Below, piece after piece: positions 32,674-43,180 of a stretch of 64,000 nucleotides of DNA. The notes beneath the pieces were generated by a model that did no database searches, was not told the DNA's origin, and worked only from the letters and a program-made list of their open reading frames with translations. How positions within the stretch are numbered: the stretch's first letter is position 1; every line of letters begins with the position of its first letter. The stretch lies in the NCBI GenBank assembly GCA_963709155.1, contig CAVPVD010000006.1:62001-126000 (forward strand), written 5' to 3'. The stretch is from Bog-159 sp963709155. Lineage in GTDB: Bacteria; Acidobacteriota; Terriglobia; Bryobacterales; Bryobacteraceae. Position numbers and translations under genes: made by a program.

Positions 32674-35112
32674 CTACTCCACCCGCAAGGCCACCATGGG
32701 ATCGATCCGCGAAGCCCGTCGCGCCGGCAGGTAACCCGCCAACCCGGCCACAGCGAGCATTACCACCACAGCCGCCAGAAAGGTATACGGGTCCCCATAG
32801 GTCACGCCGAATAGCAACCCGCTGATCGCGCGCGCCGCCACCGCCGCCGCCACCGTTCCGATCGCCAGGCCGATGGATGCCCGCCGCAGCGTCTCCATCA
32901 CGATCTGCCGCCGTACCCGCGTGCCCTGTGCGCCCAGCGCCATGCGAATGCCAATCTCCTGTGTCCGCTGCGTCACCGAATACGAAACGACCCCGTAGAT
33001 TCCCAGCGACACCAGCACCAGGGCGAATGTAGCGAAACCGGTCAGCAGCAGCACGATGAATCGGCGCGGAGATACCGCGTGATCGACCAGGTGTGTCAGC
33101 GGCCGCATGCTGCTCTTGGGCAAACTCGGAATCAGCGGGCGTAGCGCCGCTTCCACGCGTGCGGAGAGTATCGGGAGAGGCAGCGTGGAACGTACCACCA
33201 CATCCACCGATCCCCAGTCCTGGCATTGCCGGATCGGCATGTACATTTCGGAGCCGGAATTCTCCTCCAACGCCACGTGGCGAACGTCCCCCACCACGCC
33301 CACGACCTGCCGGTCTCCATTCACACAATCGCCGACAATCGCCTTGCCGATGGGATCCTGGCCCGGCCATAACTGGCGCGCGAGAGTCTCGTTAATCATC
33401 ATCACGGGCGTGGCGCCGGTTACCGTATCCCGCTCCGTAAAATCCCGGCCCTTCTTCAAGGTCATACCCATGGCTTTCAAATAGCCGTCGCTGACCACGC
33501 GCACGAATGCGCTGGGATATTCACCATCTTTGTAAGTCTGGCCCTTTGCTCCCGCTCCCCACGCGCGGTTGTGACCGAGCGGCAGGACGTCGGTCAAACC
33601 GGCGGCCTGCACGCCGGAGATCCCTCTAACGCTCCGCAACAACTCGTCGAAATAGGCATTCTGTTGAGCTTGCGTCTTGTACTGCGACCCTGGATCGACG
33701 CGCCAGGCCGCCGCGTTCTCGGGCCGGAATCCCGGATCTACTTCGAGCACCCGCAATAAACTCCTCACCAACAGGCCCGCGCCCACCAGCAGCACGCAAG
33801 CGAAAGCGATCTCGGAAATCACGAGCGCCGCCCGCGCCCACATGTGCCCCTTACTCCCGCCGGCTCCGCGCTGGCCAAGCAGCGTGCTCAGCGAGACCAC
33901 GCCGATTTGCAATGCCGGCGCCACACCCAGCACCAGGCCGGCCGCCAGGGCCGCCACGACGGTGAAGCCCAATACCGCGCCGTTCACGTGTACGCTGCTC
34001 AGCAGGGGAATGTTGAACGCGTCCAGGTGTGCCACGGCGCGAGTCGCGGCGATGGCCAGAGCCAGTCCCAGAATGGCCCCGGCCCCGGTCAGCACCAGGC
34101 TTTCGGTCAGCAATTGGCGGATCAGGCGCTTCCTGTCCGCACCCAGGGCCATGCGAATGGCGACTTCCCTTTGCCGCGTCGCCGCGCGCGCCAGCAGGAG
34201 ATTCGAAAGGTTGGCGCACACAATCAACATCACCACGCCCACTGCGGCGGCCAGCGCGGCCAGCGCCGGCCGGGTTCGTCCACTCACATGCTCCGGCAGG
34301 AAAGTCAGCTTCGGATCCAGACCGTTGCTGCGTGGGTTCTCCTTTGTGATCTGCACTCCAAGCACATCTGCTTCCGCCTGCGCCGGCCCGATGCCCGCCC
34401 CTGGTTTCAGCCTTCCCACCACCGCCAGCGTGTTTCCCCAGCGGTCCGTTTCCTGGGTCAGCGGAAAGGGAGCGAACAGATCGATATGCGTGCCGGGCGC
34501 AAAAATCGCCGCAAAATCAAACGACGCGGGCAGCACTCCCACCACCGTGGAATCCGCATCGTCCAGCCGGATCGTTTTACCTACAATGTCCGGATCGGAT
34601 CCGAAACGCCGCTCCCACAGTCCGTGGCTGAGCATCACCACATGCGGACCGTTCCATTTGCACTCGTCCGCGCTGAATTGTCTTCCCAACTGCGGCTGTA
34701 CGCCCAGCAGCGGGAAGAAGTTTTGCGAGACCGGCACCGTGCTGAGCCGTTCCGGTTCGCCGTTGCCGGTCAGTTTGCTGTCGCCTACGCCATAAAACGC
34801 GAAATATCCCGCGACGTCCGCAAATGACCTGTTTCGCCGGCGAAAATCGAGAAGCCGTCCCACCTGCAGCGTAGCGCCCGATAAATCGCCATCGATCTTC
34901 GTCCGGTTCGCGATCCACACCAGCCTGCTGGGATCCTTAAACGGCAGCGGCTTCACCAAAAGCGCGTCCAGTATGCTGAATACGGTCGAACTGGCGCCAA
35001 TCCCCAGGGCGATAATCAGGATCGCAAACGCGGCGAATGCGCGGTCCTTCCGCAGCATGCGCACGGTGTAGCGCAAGTCTCGCAGGGTGCTCTCCAGTTC
35101 CGGTCCGTCCAT
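32674..35112 (-). CDS. ADOP-family (duplicated MacB-like) ABC permease
   Basis: 812 residues. Two tandem copies of an FtsX/MacB module: each has a periplasmic MacB-core domain and three C-terminal helices, with a preceding N-terminal helix (FAILIIALGIGASSTVFSILDALL). The FtsX signature appears twice (REVAIRMALGADRKRLIRQLL and QEIGIRMALGAQGTRV). TIGR03434 ADOP proteins are acidobacterial orphans with no ATPase next to them, as here. Substrate unknown, probably export or envelope stress. GGAAAGGA lies before the ATG. Confidence 0.93.
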   Translation of the reverse strand: MDGPELESTLRDLRYTVRMLRKDRAFAAFAILIIALGIGASSTVFSILDALLVKPLPFKDPSRLVWIANRTKIDGDLSGATLQVGRLLDFRRRNRSFADVAGYFAFYGVGDSKLTGNGEPERLSTVPVSQNFFPLLGVQPQLGRQFSADECKWNGPHVVMLSHGLWERRFGSDPDIVGKTIRLDDADSTVVGVLPASFDFAAIFAPGTHIDLFAPFPLTQETDRWGNTLAVVGRLKPGAGIGPAQAEADVLGVQITKENPRSNGLDPKLTFLPEHVSGRTRPALAALAAAVGVVMLIVCANLSNLLLARAATRQREVAIRMALGADRKRLIRQLLTESLVLTGAGAILGLALAIAATRAVAHLDAFNIPLLSSVHVNGAVLGFTVVAALAAGLVLGVAPALQIGVVSLSTLLGQRGAGGSKGHMWARAALVISEIAFACVLLVGAGLLVRSLLRVLEVDPGFRPENAAAWRVDPGSQYKTQAQQNAYFDELLRSVRGISGVQAAGLTDVLPLGHNRAWGAGAKGQTYKDGEYPSAFVRVVSDGYLKAMGMTLKKGRDFTERDTVTGATPVMMINETLARQLWPGQDPIGKAIVGDCVNGDRQVVGVVGDVRHVALEENSGSEMYMPIRQCQDWGSVDVVVRSTLPLPILSARVEAALRPLIPSLPKSSMRPLTHLVDHAVSPRRFIVLLLTGFATFALVLVSLGIYGVVSYSVTQRTQEIGIRMALGAQGTRVRRQIVMETLRRASIGLAIGTVAAAVAARAISGLLFGVTYGDPYTFLAAVVVMLAVAGLAGYLPARRASRIDPMVALRVE

Positions 35113-35222
35113 AGTAGCCGTCCTTTCCCACCGCTCTCACACACATAGGTGTGGTTCCACAATACGAGCATAAGACGAACCGGCACGGCTTCTGGTTAGT
35201 TACCGAAGCTTCGTAACTGCGG

Positions 35223-37352
35223 CTATTTCGGAGTGGTGTTGATCAGGATTTCCACGCCGTTGGCCTGGGCCACTGCCAGATCGGGACGGCCGTCGCCATT
35301 CAAATCCGCGACGGCGACTGCCGACGGCTGATAGGTAGGATAGGCCGGGCCGTTCGCAAACGAGCCATCGCCATTGCCCATGGCAAACGTCAGGACATTC
35401 GAATTCAATCCCGTGCTGACTACATCCGGGAATCCATCACCGTCGAAATCGGCTGCGCCGAGTAAGGTAGGGCTTACGGGCGCCGTCGAATAAACCGGTG
35501 GATTCAATAAGCCGCCTCCGTGATTCAGGCTGACTCCGATCCGGCTATTCATTCCCGCATTACTGGTGGCGAACGCGATGTCGGGTACACCGTCATGATT
35601 GAAATCTGCGATGGCCACACCGGACGGGTACGGCGGCCCGTAAATTCCGGTGAGAAGCGCGAGCGAGCCATTTCCCTGGCCGTCTAAAACCTGCAGTCCG
35701 CTACCAAAGGAATACTCGCCCGTAACGTCCAGATTCCCGTCGCCGTTGATATCGCCGAGCGCGATCCAGGTCATACCCGCATAGCCGTTGTTGATGGAAT
35801 AGACGATGGGCGACTGAAACGTGCCATCGCCGTTCGAAAGCAAAGTACTGACGGTTCCGCTTTGTACCGAGGCTACCACGATGTCCGGAATGCCATCGTT
35901 GTTCATATCGCCCACGGCGACCGATTGCGTCTGGACTCCCACCTTCATACTTTTCGGCGCCTGAAAGGTTCCATCTCCATTCCCAAACAGCACCGACACG
36001 CTCCCCGAGCCAAAGTTGGCGGTCACAATATCCAACTTGCCGTCGTGATTGAAGTCGCCAAGAGCCACCGATTTCGGCTGGCTGCCGGTCCGAAAAACCA
36101 AACCAGGCGCGAATTCTCCTTTGCCGCGGCCGAGCAGGACGGAGACATTGCCGGAAGAATTCGACGTGACCAGATCCAGGATGCCATCGCCATTGACGTC
36201 GCCCGCCGCGATCCCGGTAGCGCCGCTGGCGCCTGGTCCCAAAGACAGAACGGGGGCGCCAAACGTGCCATCCCCGTGGCCGAGCAGCACAGAGACGGCG
36301 CCGCCCGATGAATCGGCGCTGACCAGATCGATGGCCTTGTCGTCATTGAGTCGCGCGGCTGTCACCCAATACGGAGACGACGCGGTTGGAACCAACTGGC
36401 CCGCGCTGAAGGTTCCGTCGCCGTTACCGAGATAAATCTGAACGCCTCCACTGCCGGAAAACAACGGCGCCGCGAGATCCTTCACTCCATCGCCATTGAA
36501 GTCGGCGATGGCTACCTGTTCCATTGCGGAGGAACCGAACGCGGGCAGCGGAGAGGAGAATTTGCCATTGCCGCTTCCGAGGAAGACCAGAACTCCCGCC
36601 GCGGAAGACGCTACCACGTCCGGCAGGCCATCGCCATTTACATCGGCGACAGCCAACGGCCCGTTCAGGGTGGCGGAGTAAGTCACCACCGGGCGAAATG
36701 TCCCGTCACCCTTACCCAACAATACGGCCATGGCGCCGGCCCCGCACACGACGAGATCCAAATTACCGTCGCCGTTCAATTTCACGGCCGCCAGACCGAT
36801 CGCGCCCGATGTGGCGGCTATTTTCGCAGGCGCGCCGAACGTGCCATCGCCATTGCCTAACATCAGTTCCACGGCTCCGGTCTGATAGTTGGCAGCCGCT
36901 AAATCCACTTTGCCATCGCCATTAAAATCGCCTGCGGCCACATAGCCAATCGGGCCCTTTAATGGCTGCGATGCGGCGCCGAAGGTGCCGTCGCCATTGC
37001 CCAGAAGCACGCTGACGCGGTTGCCCTGCCCTACCGCGAGATCGAGATGGCCATCGCCGTTGAAGTCCGCTGCGACGATGTTCCAGGGTTGCGCGCCTCC
37101 GGTCGAATAGGTGACCGGGCTTCGAAACTCGCCTTTACCCTTGCCGAGCAAAATGCTGACGGAGGCTCCGCCGGATACCGCCAGATCGGGAATGCCGTCC
37201 CCATTAAAATCCGCGACCGTGACCGCGAAAGGGGAAGGCCCGGCAGCGTAGTCACGCGGCGGGAGTTGGAAGCTCAGATTCGTAGCAAAAGACGCCGCCA
37301 CGCAAAGAGAGGCCAGGACAAATAGATTTACGGCTGTATTTTTCAGGTTCAT
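35223..37352 (-). CDS. Secreted FG-GAP/VCBS repeat protein
   Basis: 709 residues. Signal peptide MNLKNTAVNLFVLASLCVAA is followed by about thirteen FG-GAP units of roughly 50 residues, each with the calcium-binding DxNxDGxxDL motif (DFNGDGIPDLAVS, DVNGDGLPDVVAS, DFNHDGKLDIVTA). They should fold as integrin-alpha-like propellers. No other domain and no sorting tail; it ends LINTTPK. The start at 37352 is chosen for the signal peptide. Probably secreted, perhaps adhesive. Confidence 0.9.
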   Translation of the reverse strand: MNLKNTAVNLFVLASLCVAASFATNLSFQLPPRDYAAGPSPFAVTVADFNGDGIPDLAVSGGASVSILLGKGKGEFRSPVTYSTGGAQPWNIVAADFNGDGHLDLAVGQGNRVSVLLGNGDGTFGAASQPLKGPIGYVAAGDFNGDGKVDLAAANYQTGAVELMLGNGDGTFGAPAKIAATSGAIGLAAVKLNGDGNLDLVVCGAGAMAVLLGKGDGTFRPVVTYSATLNGPLAVADVNGDGLPDVVASSAAGVLVFLGSGNGKFSSPLPAFGSSAMEQVAIADFNGDGVKDLAAPLFSGSGGVQIYLGNGDGTFSAGQLVPTASSPYWVTAARLNDDKAIDLVSADSSGGAVSVLLGHGDGTFGAPVLSLGPGASGATGIAAGDVNGDGILDLVTSNSSGNVSVLLGRGKGEFAPGLVFRTGSQPKSVALGDFNHDGKLDIVTANFGSGSVSVLFGNGDGTFQAPKSMKVGVQTQSVAVGDMNNDGIPDIVVASVQSGTVSTLLSNGDGTFQSPIVYSINNGYAGMTWIALGDINGDGNLDVTGEYSFGSGLQVLDGQGNGSLALLTGIYGPPYPSGVAIADFNHDGVPDIAFATSNAGMNSRIGVSLNHGGGLLNPPVYSTAPVSPTLLGAADFDGDGFPDVVSTGLNSNVLTFAMGNGDGSFANGPAYPTYQPSAVAVADLNGDGRPDLAVAQANGVEILINTTPK

Positions 37353-37410
37353 GAGGTCCAAAGCTATGCTAGCCGACTGGGCCGGTGTGGACAAGACGTA
37401 CTGGTCCTAG

Positions 37411-37469
37411 GGTAAATCCGGTAGTGGGCAGTTTGGTTGTTAGCCAAACTGACCCACTACGGTAAATCC
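37411..37469. repeat. Hairpin flanked by 9-bp direct repeats
   Basis: GTAGTGGG-C-AGTTTGG (37421-37436) pairs with CCAAACT-GA-CCCACTAC (37444-37460) around a 7-base loop, 15 bp paired. The hairpin is bracketed by GGTAAATCC at 37411 and 37461. It lies just after the HAF-protein stop. There is no U-run, so an intrinsic terminator is only one reading; a miniature insertion with target duplication is the other. Confidence 0.7.
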
Positions 37470-37477
37470 CCTATGCC

Positions 37478-38647
37478 CTAATTCTGGCTGCCGTTCTTCG
37501 GAACCGCCATGTACGCGTGAACGTTACCGCTGTTGTCGAACGCGAAGCCGACGATCTCACCCGCGGCATTGATAGAACATGCGGAGGCCAGATACAAGGG
37601 AGAACCGGCGGGGACGAGTGTGTTTAGGTCGATCATCGTCTGGCCCTGCCGCAGGAACGCTCGCGGGTTGAAATTGGCGTCCAGCGACACGCCCACGATC
37701 TGACCGTCGTCGTTAATGCCGATGGCGGCGCTATCCACGTCGCCCTGGACCGTTCCGAGATCCCGCATGCCTGTTTCCTGCGTCCACAGGAAGGCATGAA
37801 AGCTGGCGTCCCCCTGCAAGTCCGAACTGCCGATCACCTGGCCATGGTTGTTGAGGTTGAGTGCCATGATTCCGTCGCCGTGTCCCGTCCCGCCAAGATT
37901 GCCGAGGTCGATAATCTTGCCGCTTTCCCAAAGCAGGGCGTGCAGAGGCTGGAGATTTGTCAGCCAGATGGGGTTAAATGCGGCGCATACGCCGGATCCA
38001 CCGGCCGCCTGGCCGGAATCGTTGATGGCGTGAGCGTTGCCGTCCGGGTCGCCAGGATAGGTGGGGAGTGCGTGGACGTTTCCGTTTTTCCAGGTAACGG
38101 GCCTGAATTCGAGTTTTTGCGAACCACCGGATGGGCATGTCGAGTCCGGCCTGCCGTTCTCTGCCATCCCGACGGATTGGCCCGCGCTGTTGATCTGGTT
38201 GGCAACGCCGTTGTTGCCTCCCAGCGTCGGAAGCGGACTCATGACGCCGTTTTGCCACACGAATCCAAGACAGGTCGTGCCGGAAGACGCCAAGCCAAGT
38301 GCCGCGAAACCGCAAAAGTCCTCGGCTTGCGGGTCCGCATTGTCGGTCTGTGCTTCACCCACAGCCTGCCCCCACGCGTTCACGCTAAACGCCTGGCTAT
38401 TCGGACCCTTGAGTCCGGACGTGCCCAGATCTATCGTCTTGCCCTTGTACCAAAGCACGGCCTGTAATGTGTTGCCGGTTTGCACCGCGCCGGCGCCCAA
38501 GCCATTTTTCGTGACGGCGAACGGCTGCCCATTTGGGCCCACCGTGCCGAGATCGATGACCTTATAAGTTGGCGACTGGCCCATGGCAAGCGCGCCGATC
38601 AGGCTGCCCCCCACAATGCACTTCAAAACTGTTTGTTTGAGTCTCAT
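37478..38647 (-). CDS. Secreted HAF-repeat protein
   Basis: 389 residues. Signal peptide (LKCIVGGSLIGALAMG) is followed by repeats in which a phrase such as KVIDLGTVG, HALLW or RAFLW (the HAF element) alternates with INDDGQIVGVS-like segments (AINDSGQAAGG, SINAAGEIVGFAF). This is the TIGR02913-type extracellular HAF family of unknown function. Start 38647 follows GGAGGG at good spacing; ATG 38662 lacks one. Probably secreted to the surface. Confidence 0.9.
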   Translation of the reverse strand: MRLKQTVLKCIVGGSLIGALAMGQSPTYKVIDLGTVGPNGQPFAVTKNGLGAGAVQTGNTLQAVLWYKGKTIDLGTSGLKGPNSQAFSVNAWGQAVGEAQTDNADPQAEDFCGFAALGLASSGTTCLGFVWQNGVMSPLPTLGGNNGVANQINSAGQSVGMAENGRPDSTCPSGGSQKLEFRPVTWKNGNVHALPTYPGDPDGNAHAINDSGQAAGGSGVCAAFNPIWLTNLQPLHALLWESGKIIDLGNLGGTGHGDGIMALNLNNHGQVIGSSDLQGDASFHAFLWTQETGMRDLGTVQGDVDSAAIGINDDGQIVGVSLDANFNPRAFLRQGQTMIDLNTLVPAGSPLYLASACSINAAGEIVGFAFDNSGNVHAYMAVPKNGSQN

Positions 38648-38752
38648 GTTTGTTCCCTCCACCAGACGATAAGGAAAGCGCCCGCGCGAGGTTACACCGA
38701 ATCGGGGGTTGATGTATCATCTTGATGTATCTGAGGAGACCTGCGCCGGATT

Positions 38753-41700
38753 ATGACGCTTTGTCCTGAGTGCGGCGCCGAACTACAAGACGGAGATCCC
38801 GCGGGCCTGTGCCCGAAGTGTCTCATCCAGGGCGCTTTCGATAGTTCGGTAGGCGCCGGCGAGTCCGGAACCCAGACCATCGATACAGTGAAGGCGGGGG
38901 GCGGCGATGACGACTTCGGCCGTTATCATATTCTTCGCACTCTAGGTGAAGGCGGCATGGGCACCGTTTATCTGGCCGAACAGCGCGAGCCTTTTCGCCG
39001 CCCGGTGGCGCTCAAAGTGGTGAAACTCGGCATGGACACTAGCCAGGTGTTGGCCCGCTTCGCCAACGAGCGCCAGGCGCTGGCGATGATGGAGCACCCG
39101 AATATTGCGCGGATTTTCGACGCCGGGGCCACGCCCAGGGGACGGCCCTACTTCGTCATGGAGTACATCGAAGGCGTACCCATCACGCAGTACTGCGACC
39201 GCAATAGGATCGCAATCGGACAACGATTGGAGCTTTTTCTCGCGGTGTGCCGCGCGGTTCAGCACGCGCACCAGAAAGGCGTGATCCATCGCGATCTCAA
39301 GCCTCCGAATGTGCTGGTGACAGAACAGGAAGGCAGGCCTGTTCCTAAGGTGATCGATTTCGGCATCGCCAAGGCCACTGACCAATGGGCCGTGGAGAAC
39401 ACGCTATTGACGCAGTTCGGTCAGATGGTGGGTACGCCGGAGTACGCCAGTCCCGAGCAAGCTGAGGTGACCACCGGGGAGGTGGATGCGAGCTCCGATG
39501 TGTATTCGCTGGGCGTGCTCTTGTACGAATTGTTGATCGGCACTGTCCCTTACGATCCGGCCAGAATGCGGCAGGCAGGCTTGGCCGAGGTGCTCCGCAT
39601 CATCCGCGAAGAAGAAGCACCGCCGCTCTCGCGAAAGCTGACAGCCATGGGAGCGGCAGCGGCCGATATTGCGGCGCGCCGCCAAACGGACATGGCCTCT
39701 CTGCGTCAACTCGTGGATGGCGACCTGAACAGGATCGCGATGAAGGCCCTGGACAAAGTCCGGACACGGCGATATGCTTCGGCGACTGAGTTCGCAGCCG
39801 ATATACAGAGATATATTGAGCATCGGCCGGTGCTCGCGTCTCCGCCGGGCGCGCTATACCGCGCGCGCAAGTTTCTTCGCAGGCAAAAGCCCGCCGTTTT
39901 CGGAGCCGCCGCCGGGTTCGCGTTCATCCTGTTAAGCGGAATAACGATCTGGTCGCTTGCCCGCCGTGCCTCTCCGCCGAAACCCAGGGCGACTGGCAAG
40001 GGCACGATCGTTCTCGGCGATTTCGCGAATGCCACGGGGGATCCGGCGTTCGACGGTACGCTTCGCCAGGTCTTGGCCGGGGAACTTGGGAAGTCGCCCT
40101 ACTTCGGCTTGCTTTCGGATGCGCGCATAAGCGAGACGCTGCGCCTGATGGTCCGGGCTCCGGATGCCAAACTCACCCCGGATGTTGCGGCCGAAGTCTG
40201 CGAGCGGACGGGAAGTTCCGCAGTCGTGGAGGGCTCGATTGCGGGCCTGGGTAGTCAGTACGTGTTGGGCTTGCGCGCCAGGAATTGCCAAACCGGAGAT
40301 ATTCTGGACGAAGAGCAGGAGCCGGCAGCCAGAAAAGAGGACGTCTTCAAGGCGCTAGACCAACTGTCAAACCGGCTCCGGAGCCGGCTCGGCGCATCGC
40401 TTCCGCCCGTCGAAAAGCAGCCCAGTCTACCGGCCGAGCCGACCACGCCATCATTGGAGGCCTGGAGGTCCTACAGCGCTGCAATGAAGGCACAACAGCG
40501 TATGGGGGGACAGACAGCGGAAACGTTTTCACTCCTGAAGCGGGCTATCGAAATCGACCCGAAATTTGCCATGGCTTATGCCTACCTGGGCCGGGCCTAT
40601 GCCGCCCTCGGGGAGTCTGAACTTGGAGCGCAGAGTATAGCCAAGGCCTACGAGCTACGGAATCGGGTTAGCGACCGGGAGAACTATTTAATCACTTTCA
40701 ACTATCAGCGGCAGGTAACCAGAAACCTGGAACTGGCGCGACAGATCCTTGAATCGTGGACCCAAAAGTACCCCGGGATCTCCCGGCCCATGGATTTTTG
40801 GCGGCCTTCACGACGCAGGGGTCGGGCCATTACGACAAAGCCGCGGAGGAAGGTCAAAAGGCGATCGACCTCGATCCGGATTACTCCATCGGCTACGTAA
40901 ATGTGGCTTTTGCCTACATGTACCTGAACCGCCTGCCGGAAGCCGAGGCAGTGCTTCGTAAGGCATCGGAACGTAAGATCGAGGTCATTCAGTTCTCGCT
41001 GTGCCGCTACTTTATCGCTTTTCTGAGGAGCGACCAGGCGGCCATGGAAAGGGAAACGACCTACCGCCAGGCAAAATTGGAAGCCCAGGGATTCTTCGAG
41101 CACCAGGAGGCTCTGACCCTGGCGTATCAGGGGCGCCTGAAAGAAGCAGCCCGGCTATCGGAGCGCGCGGTGATCCTATCTCGCCAGGCGGGTCTGCGCG
41201 AGCGGGCCGCCCAATTTGAAGGCGCTCGTGCCGCCTGGAATGCGCTATTCGGGATTCGTACCGAGGCGAAAAGAAGCGCGGCGTCGGCGTTGTCGCTGTA
41301 CCGAAGCAGGGACGCCGATTATGGACCTGCCTTTGCGCTGGCGCTGCTGCAGGAGTCCGTACAAGCTCACAAGATCGAGGCGGACCTTGAAAAGCGCTAC
41401 CCGGAGGACACGTCTGTCCAATTCAGTTACCTGCCCGCGCTAAGGGCGCTCGACGCGCTCAACCAGGGTGACGCAGCGAAAGCTCTCGAAATGACACAAG
41501 TGGCAACTCCGTACGACCTTGCTGTTCCGGCTACAGCATTTTGGGATGGTGCTTTCTTCGGAGCTCTCTATCCGGTCTACGTGCGCGGCCTCGCTTTCTC
41601 GCGCATGCGCCGGCATCGTGAGGCAGCGGCTGAATTTCAAAAGATTCTCGATCATCCGGGCATCACGCTGAACGATCCTATCGGACCCATGGCGCGGCTC

Positions 41701-41844
41701 CAACTGGCCCGCGCGCTGTCCGCTTCCGGAGAGCGCGCGAAATCGGCCGCTGTCTACAAGGACCTCCTCGCTCTCTGGAAGGTTGCCGATCCGGGCGTTC
41801 CGGCCGTCCAGGAGGCCCAGTCTGAGTCAGCCCATCAACCATAA
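38753..41844 (+). CDS. Zinc-ribbon Ser/Thr protein kinase with TPR arm (frameshifted)
   Basis: The N-terminus has a zinc ribbon (CPEC and CPKC, residues 4-23). The kinase domain follows: GEGGMGTV near 65, VALK lysine near 88, HRDLKPPN near 179, DFGIAK next; then a membrane helix near 385-403, an outer domain and TPR repeats. The first frame runs to 40900 but loses sense after WTQKYP. The second frame (to 41844) resumes as DLPAHGFLAAF. One missing C in the CCCC run at 40771-40774 would restore a single roughly 1030-residue protein. All kinase residues are intact. An ECF-like sigma gene follows 70 bp downstream. Confidence 0.8.
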
Positions 41845-41914
41845 ATTGCGTGTAACTTTGCGCCCGGCGTTTCCTTATCCTGTTTAGTAGCGGCACGTTC
41901 GTGAGGCTTAGATT

Positions 41915-42658
41915 ATGACAAAAGGCCAGACCATGCACACGCTGTCGGGGGCATCCCAGTTTCCGGCGACCCGGTGGACCCTGGTGGTCGCTGCCGGCGA
42001 TCCACAGCGAAAGGAGGCTCGTTCGGCCCTGGCTTCCCTGTGTGAGAGCTACTGGTATCCCTTGTATGCCTATCTGCGACGGCGCGGTTATCCCGCGGAT
42101 CAGGCGCAGGATCTCACGCAGGAGTTCTTTGTGCGATTGCTGGAAGGGCGATATCTCGATCGCGCCGACCCGGAAAAGGGCCGGTTCCGGTCCTTTCTCT
42201 TGACGTCGTTGAAGTTCTTCGTAGCCGACGAAGGAGACCGGCAGCGCGCGTCGAAACGCGGCGGCGGGGTGCTTGTGCCGCTTGAATTCCCGGCGGGCGA
42301 AGACCGCTACCAGCGCGAGCCCGCGCACGACGAGACGCCCGAACGTATCTACGAACGGCGCTGGGCGGTTGCGATGCTCGATCGGGTCGTGGAGAGACTG
42401 CGCAACGAGTTCGTGCAGCACGGCCGCGCGGAGCATTTCGAACGGTTGAAGATGTTCCTTCTCGGGCAGTCTGACGCACCGTATGGCGCGCTGGCACGCG
42501 AAATGAACACCTCGGAGGGAGCGCTCAAGGTGGCCATTCACAGGCTTCGCAAGCGGTATCGGGACCTCTTTCGCCAGGAAATCGCGGATACAGTCGCCGA
42601 TCCCGCCGAAGTGGAGTCCGAACTCCGTTATCTGGCGGCGGTGCTCACTGGCAAATAG
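41915..42658 (+). CDS. ECF-like RNA polymerase sigma factor
   Basis: 247 residues. Region 2 is clear in ALASLCESYWYPLYAYLRRRG then DQAQDLTQEFFVRLLEGRYL and DPEKGRFRSFLLTSLKFF, a pattern of ECF-like sigmas in acidobacteria and planctomycetes; region 4 (GALAREMNTSEGALKVAIHRLRKRYR) provides the -35 contact. A second ATG at 41933 would remove six residues. GAGG sits before ATG 41915. It lies 70 bp after the kinase, with which it may form a signalling pair. Confidence 0.88.
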   Translation: MTKGQTMHTLSGASQFPATRWTLVVAAGDPQRKEARSALASLCESYWYPLYAYLRRRGYPADQAQDLTQEFFVRLLEGRYLDRADPEKGRFRSFLLTSLKFFVADEGDRQRASKRGGGVLVPLEFPAGEDRYQREPAHDETPERIYERRWAVAMLDRVVERLRNEFVQHGRAEHFERLKMFLLGQSDAPYGALAREMNTSEGALKVAIHRLRKRYRDLFRQEIADTVADPAEVESELRYLAAVLTGK

Positions 42659-42892
42659 AGCGGCGCTGCTTAGGAACCTGCGAAGCGAATGTATAGCGCG
42701 AGAGAGGCGCCACGGGGAGCTGTGGTGATGGTCTTGTGGTGGTCGTGGTGGATGTGGACGGAAAACCGAAAAGGAGTCCGACGCATTGGATGCCAGGACG
42801 AGCACGCCAGTGCGGGGAAGCAGGCGCGAAAATGCCATTCGCGGTATAGTCAAATTGCGGAGGCCCGGCTGGGTGTCTGAACCGGATAACGA

Positions 42893-43180
42893 ATGGCGAC
42901 AGTTCTCATTGATGCCAATGCACTCTCAGAGGCGGCGTCTTTGCTGCTCGGCTTGGGCGCGACTGAGGTTTTCGTCTTCGGGTCTGTTGCCAAAGGTGGC
43001 TTGCGGCCGGGGTCCGACATCGACTTGGCAGTCCGCGGGTTGCCACCATCTGTCTATTTCTCGGCAATCAGCAAGGCTGCGGAACTCCTCGGCAGACCCG
43101 TTGATCTCGTAGATTTGGATGATCCAACACCAATTGTTCGGTATCTTCTTGCCAGCGGGGAGTTGGTTCGTGTCGCGTGA
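42893..43180 (+). CDS. MNT-type nucleotidyltransferase antitoxin
   Basis: 95 residues of a minimal nucleotidyltransferase. The active-site pattern GSVAKGGLRPGSDIDLAV (GSxxxGxxxxxSDIDL) is intact, with a later aspartate in VDLVDLDD. In HEPN-MNT systems this enzyme AMPylates the HEPN toxin to silence it. The partner gene overlaps its stop at 43170, but is damaged, so the antitoxin may have no target here. The preceding 234 bp hold no gene I recognise. Confidence 0.87.
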   Translation: MATVLIDANALSEAASLLLGLGATEVFVFGSVAKGGLRPGSDIDLAVRGLPPSVYFSAISKAAELLGRPVDLVDLDDPTPIVRYLLASGELVRVA

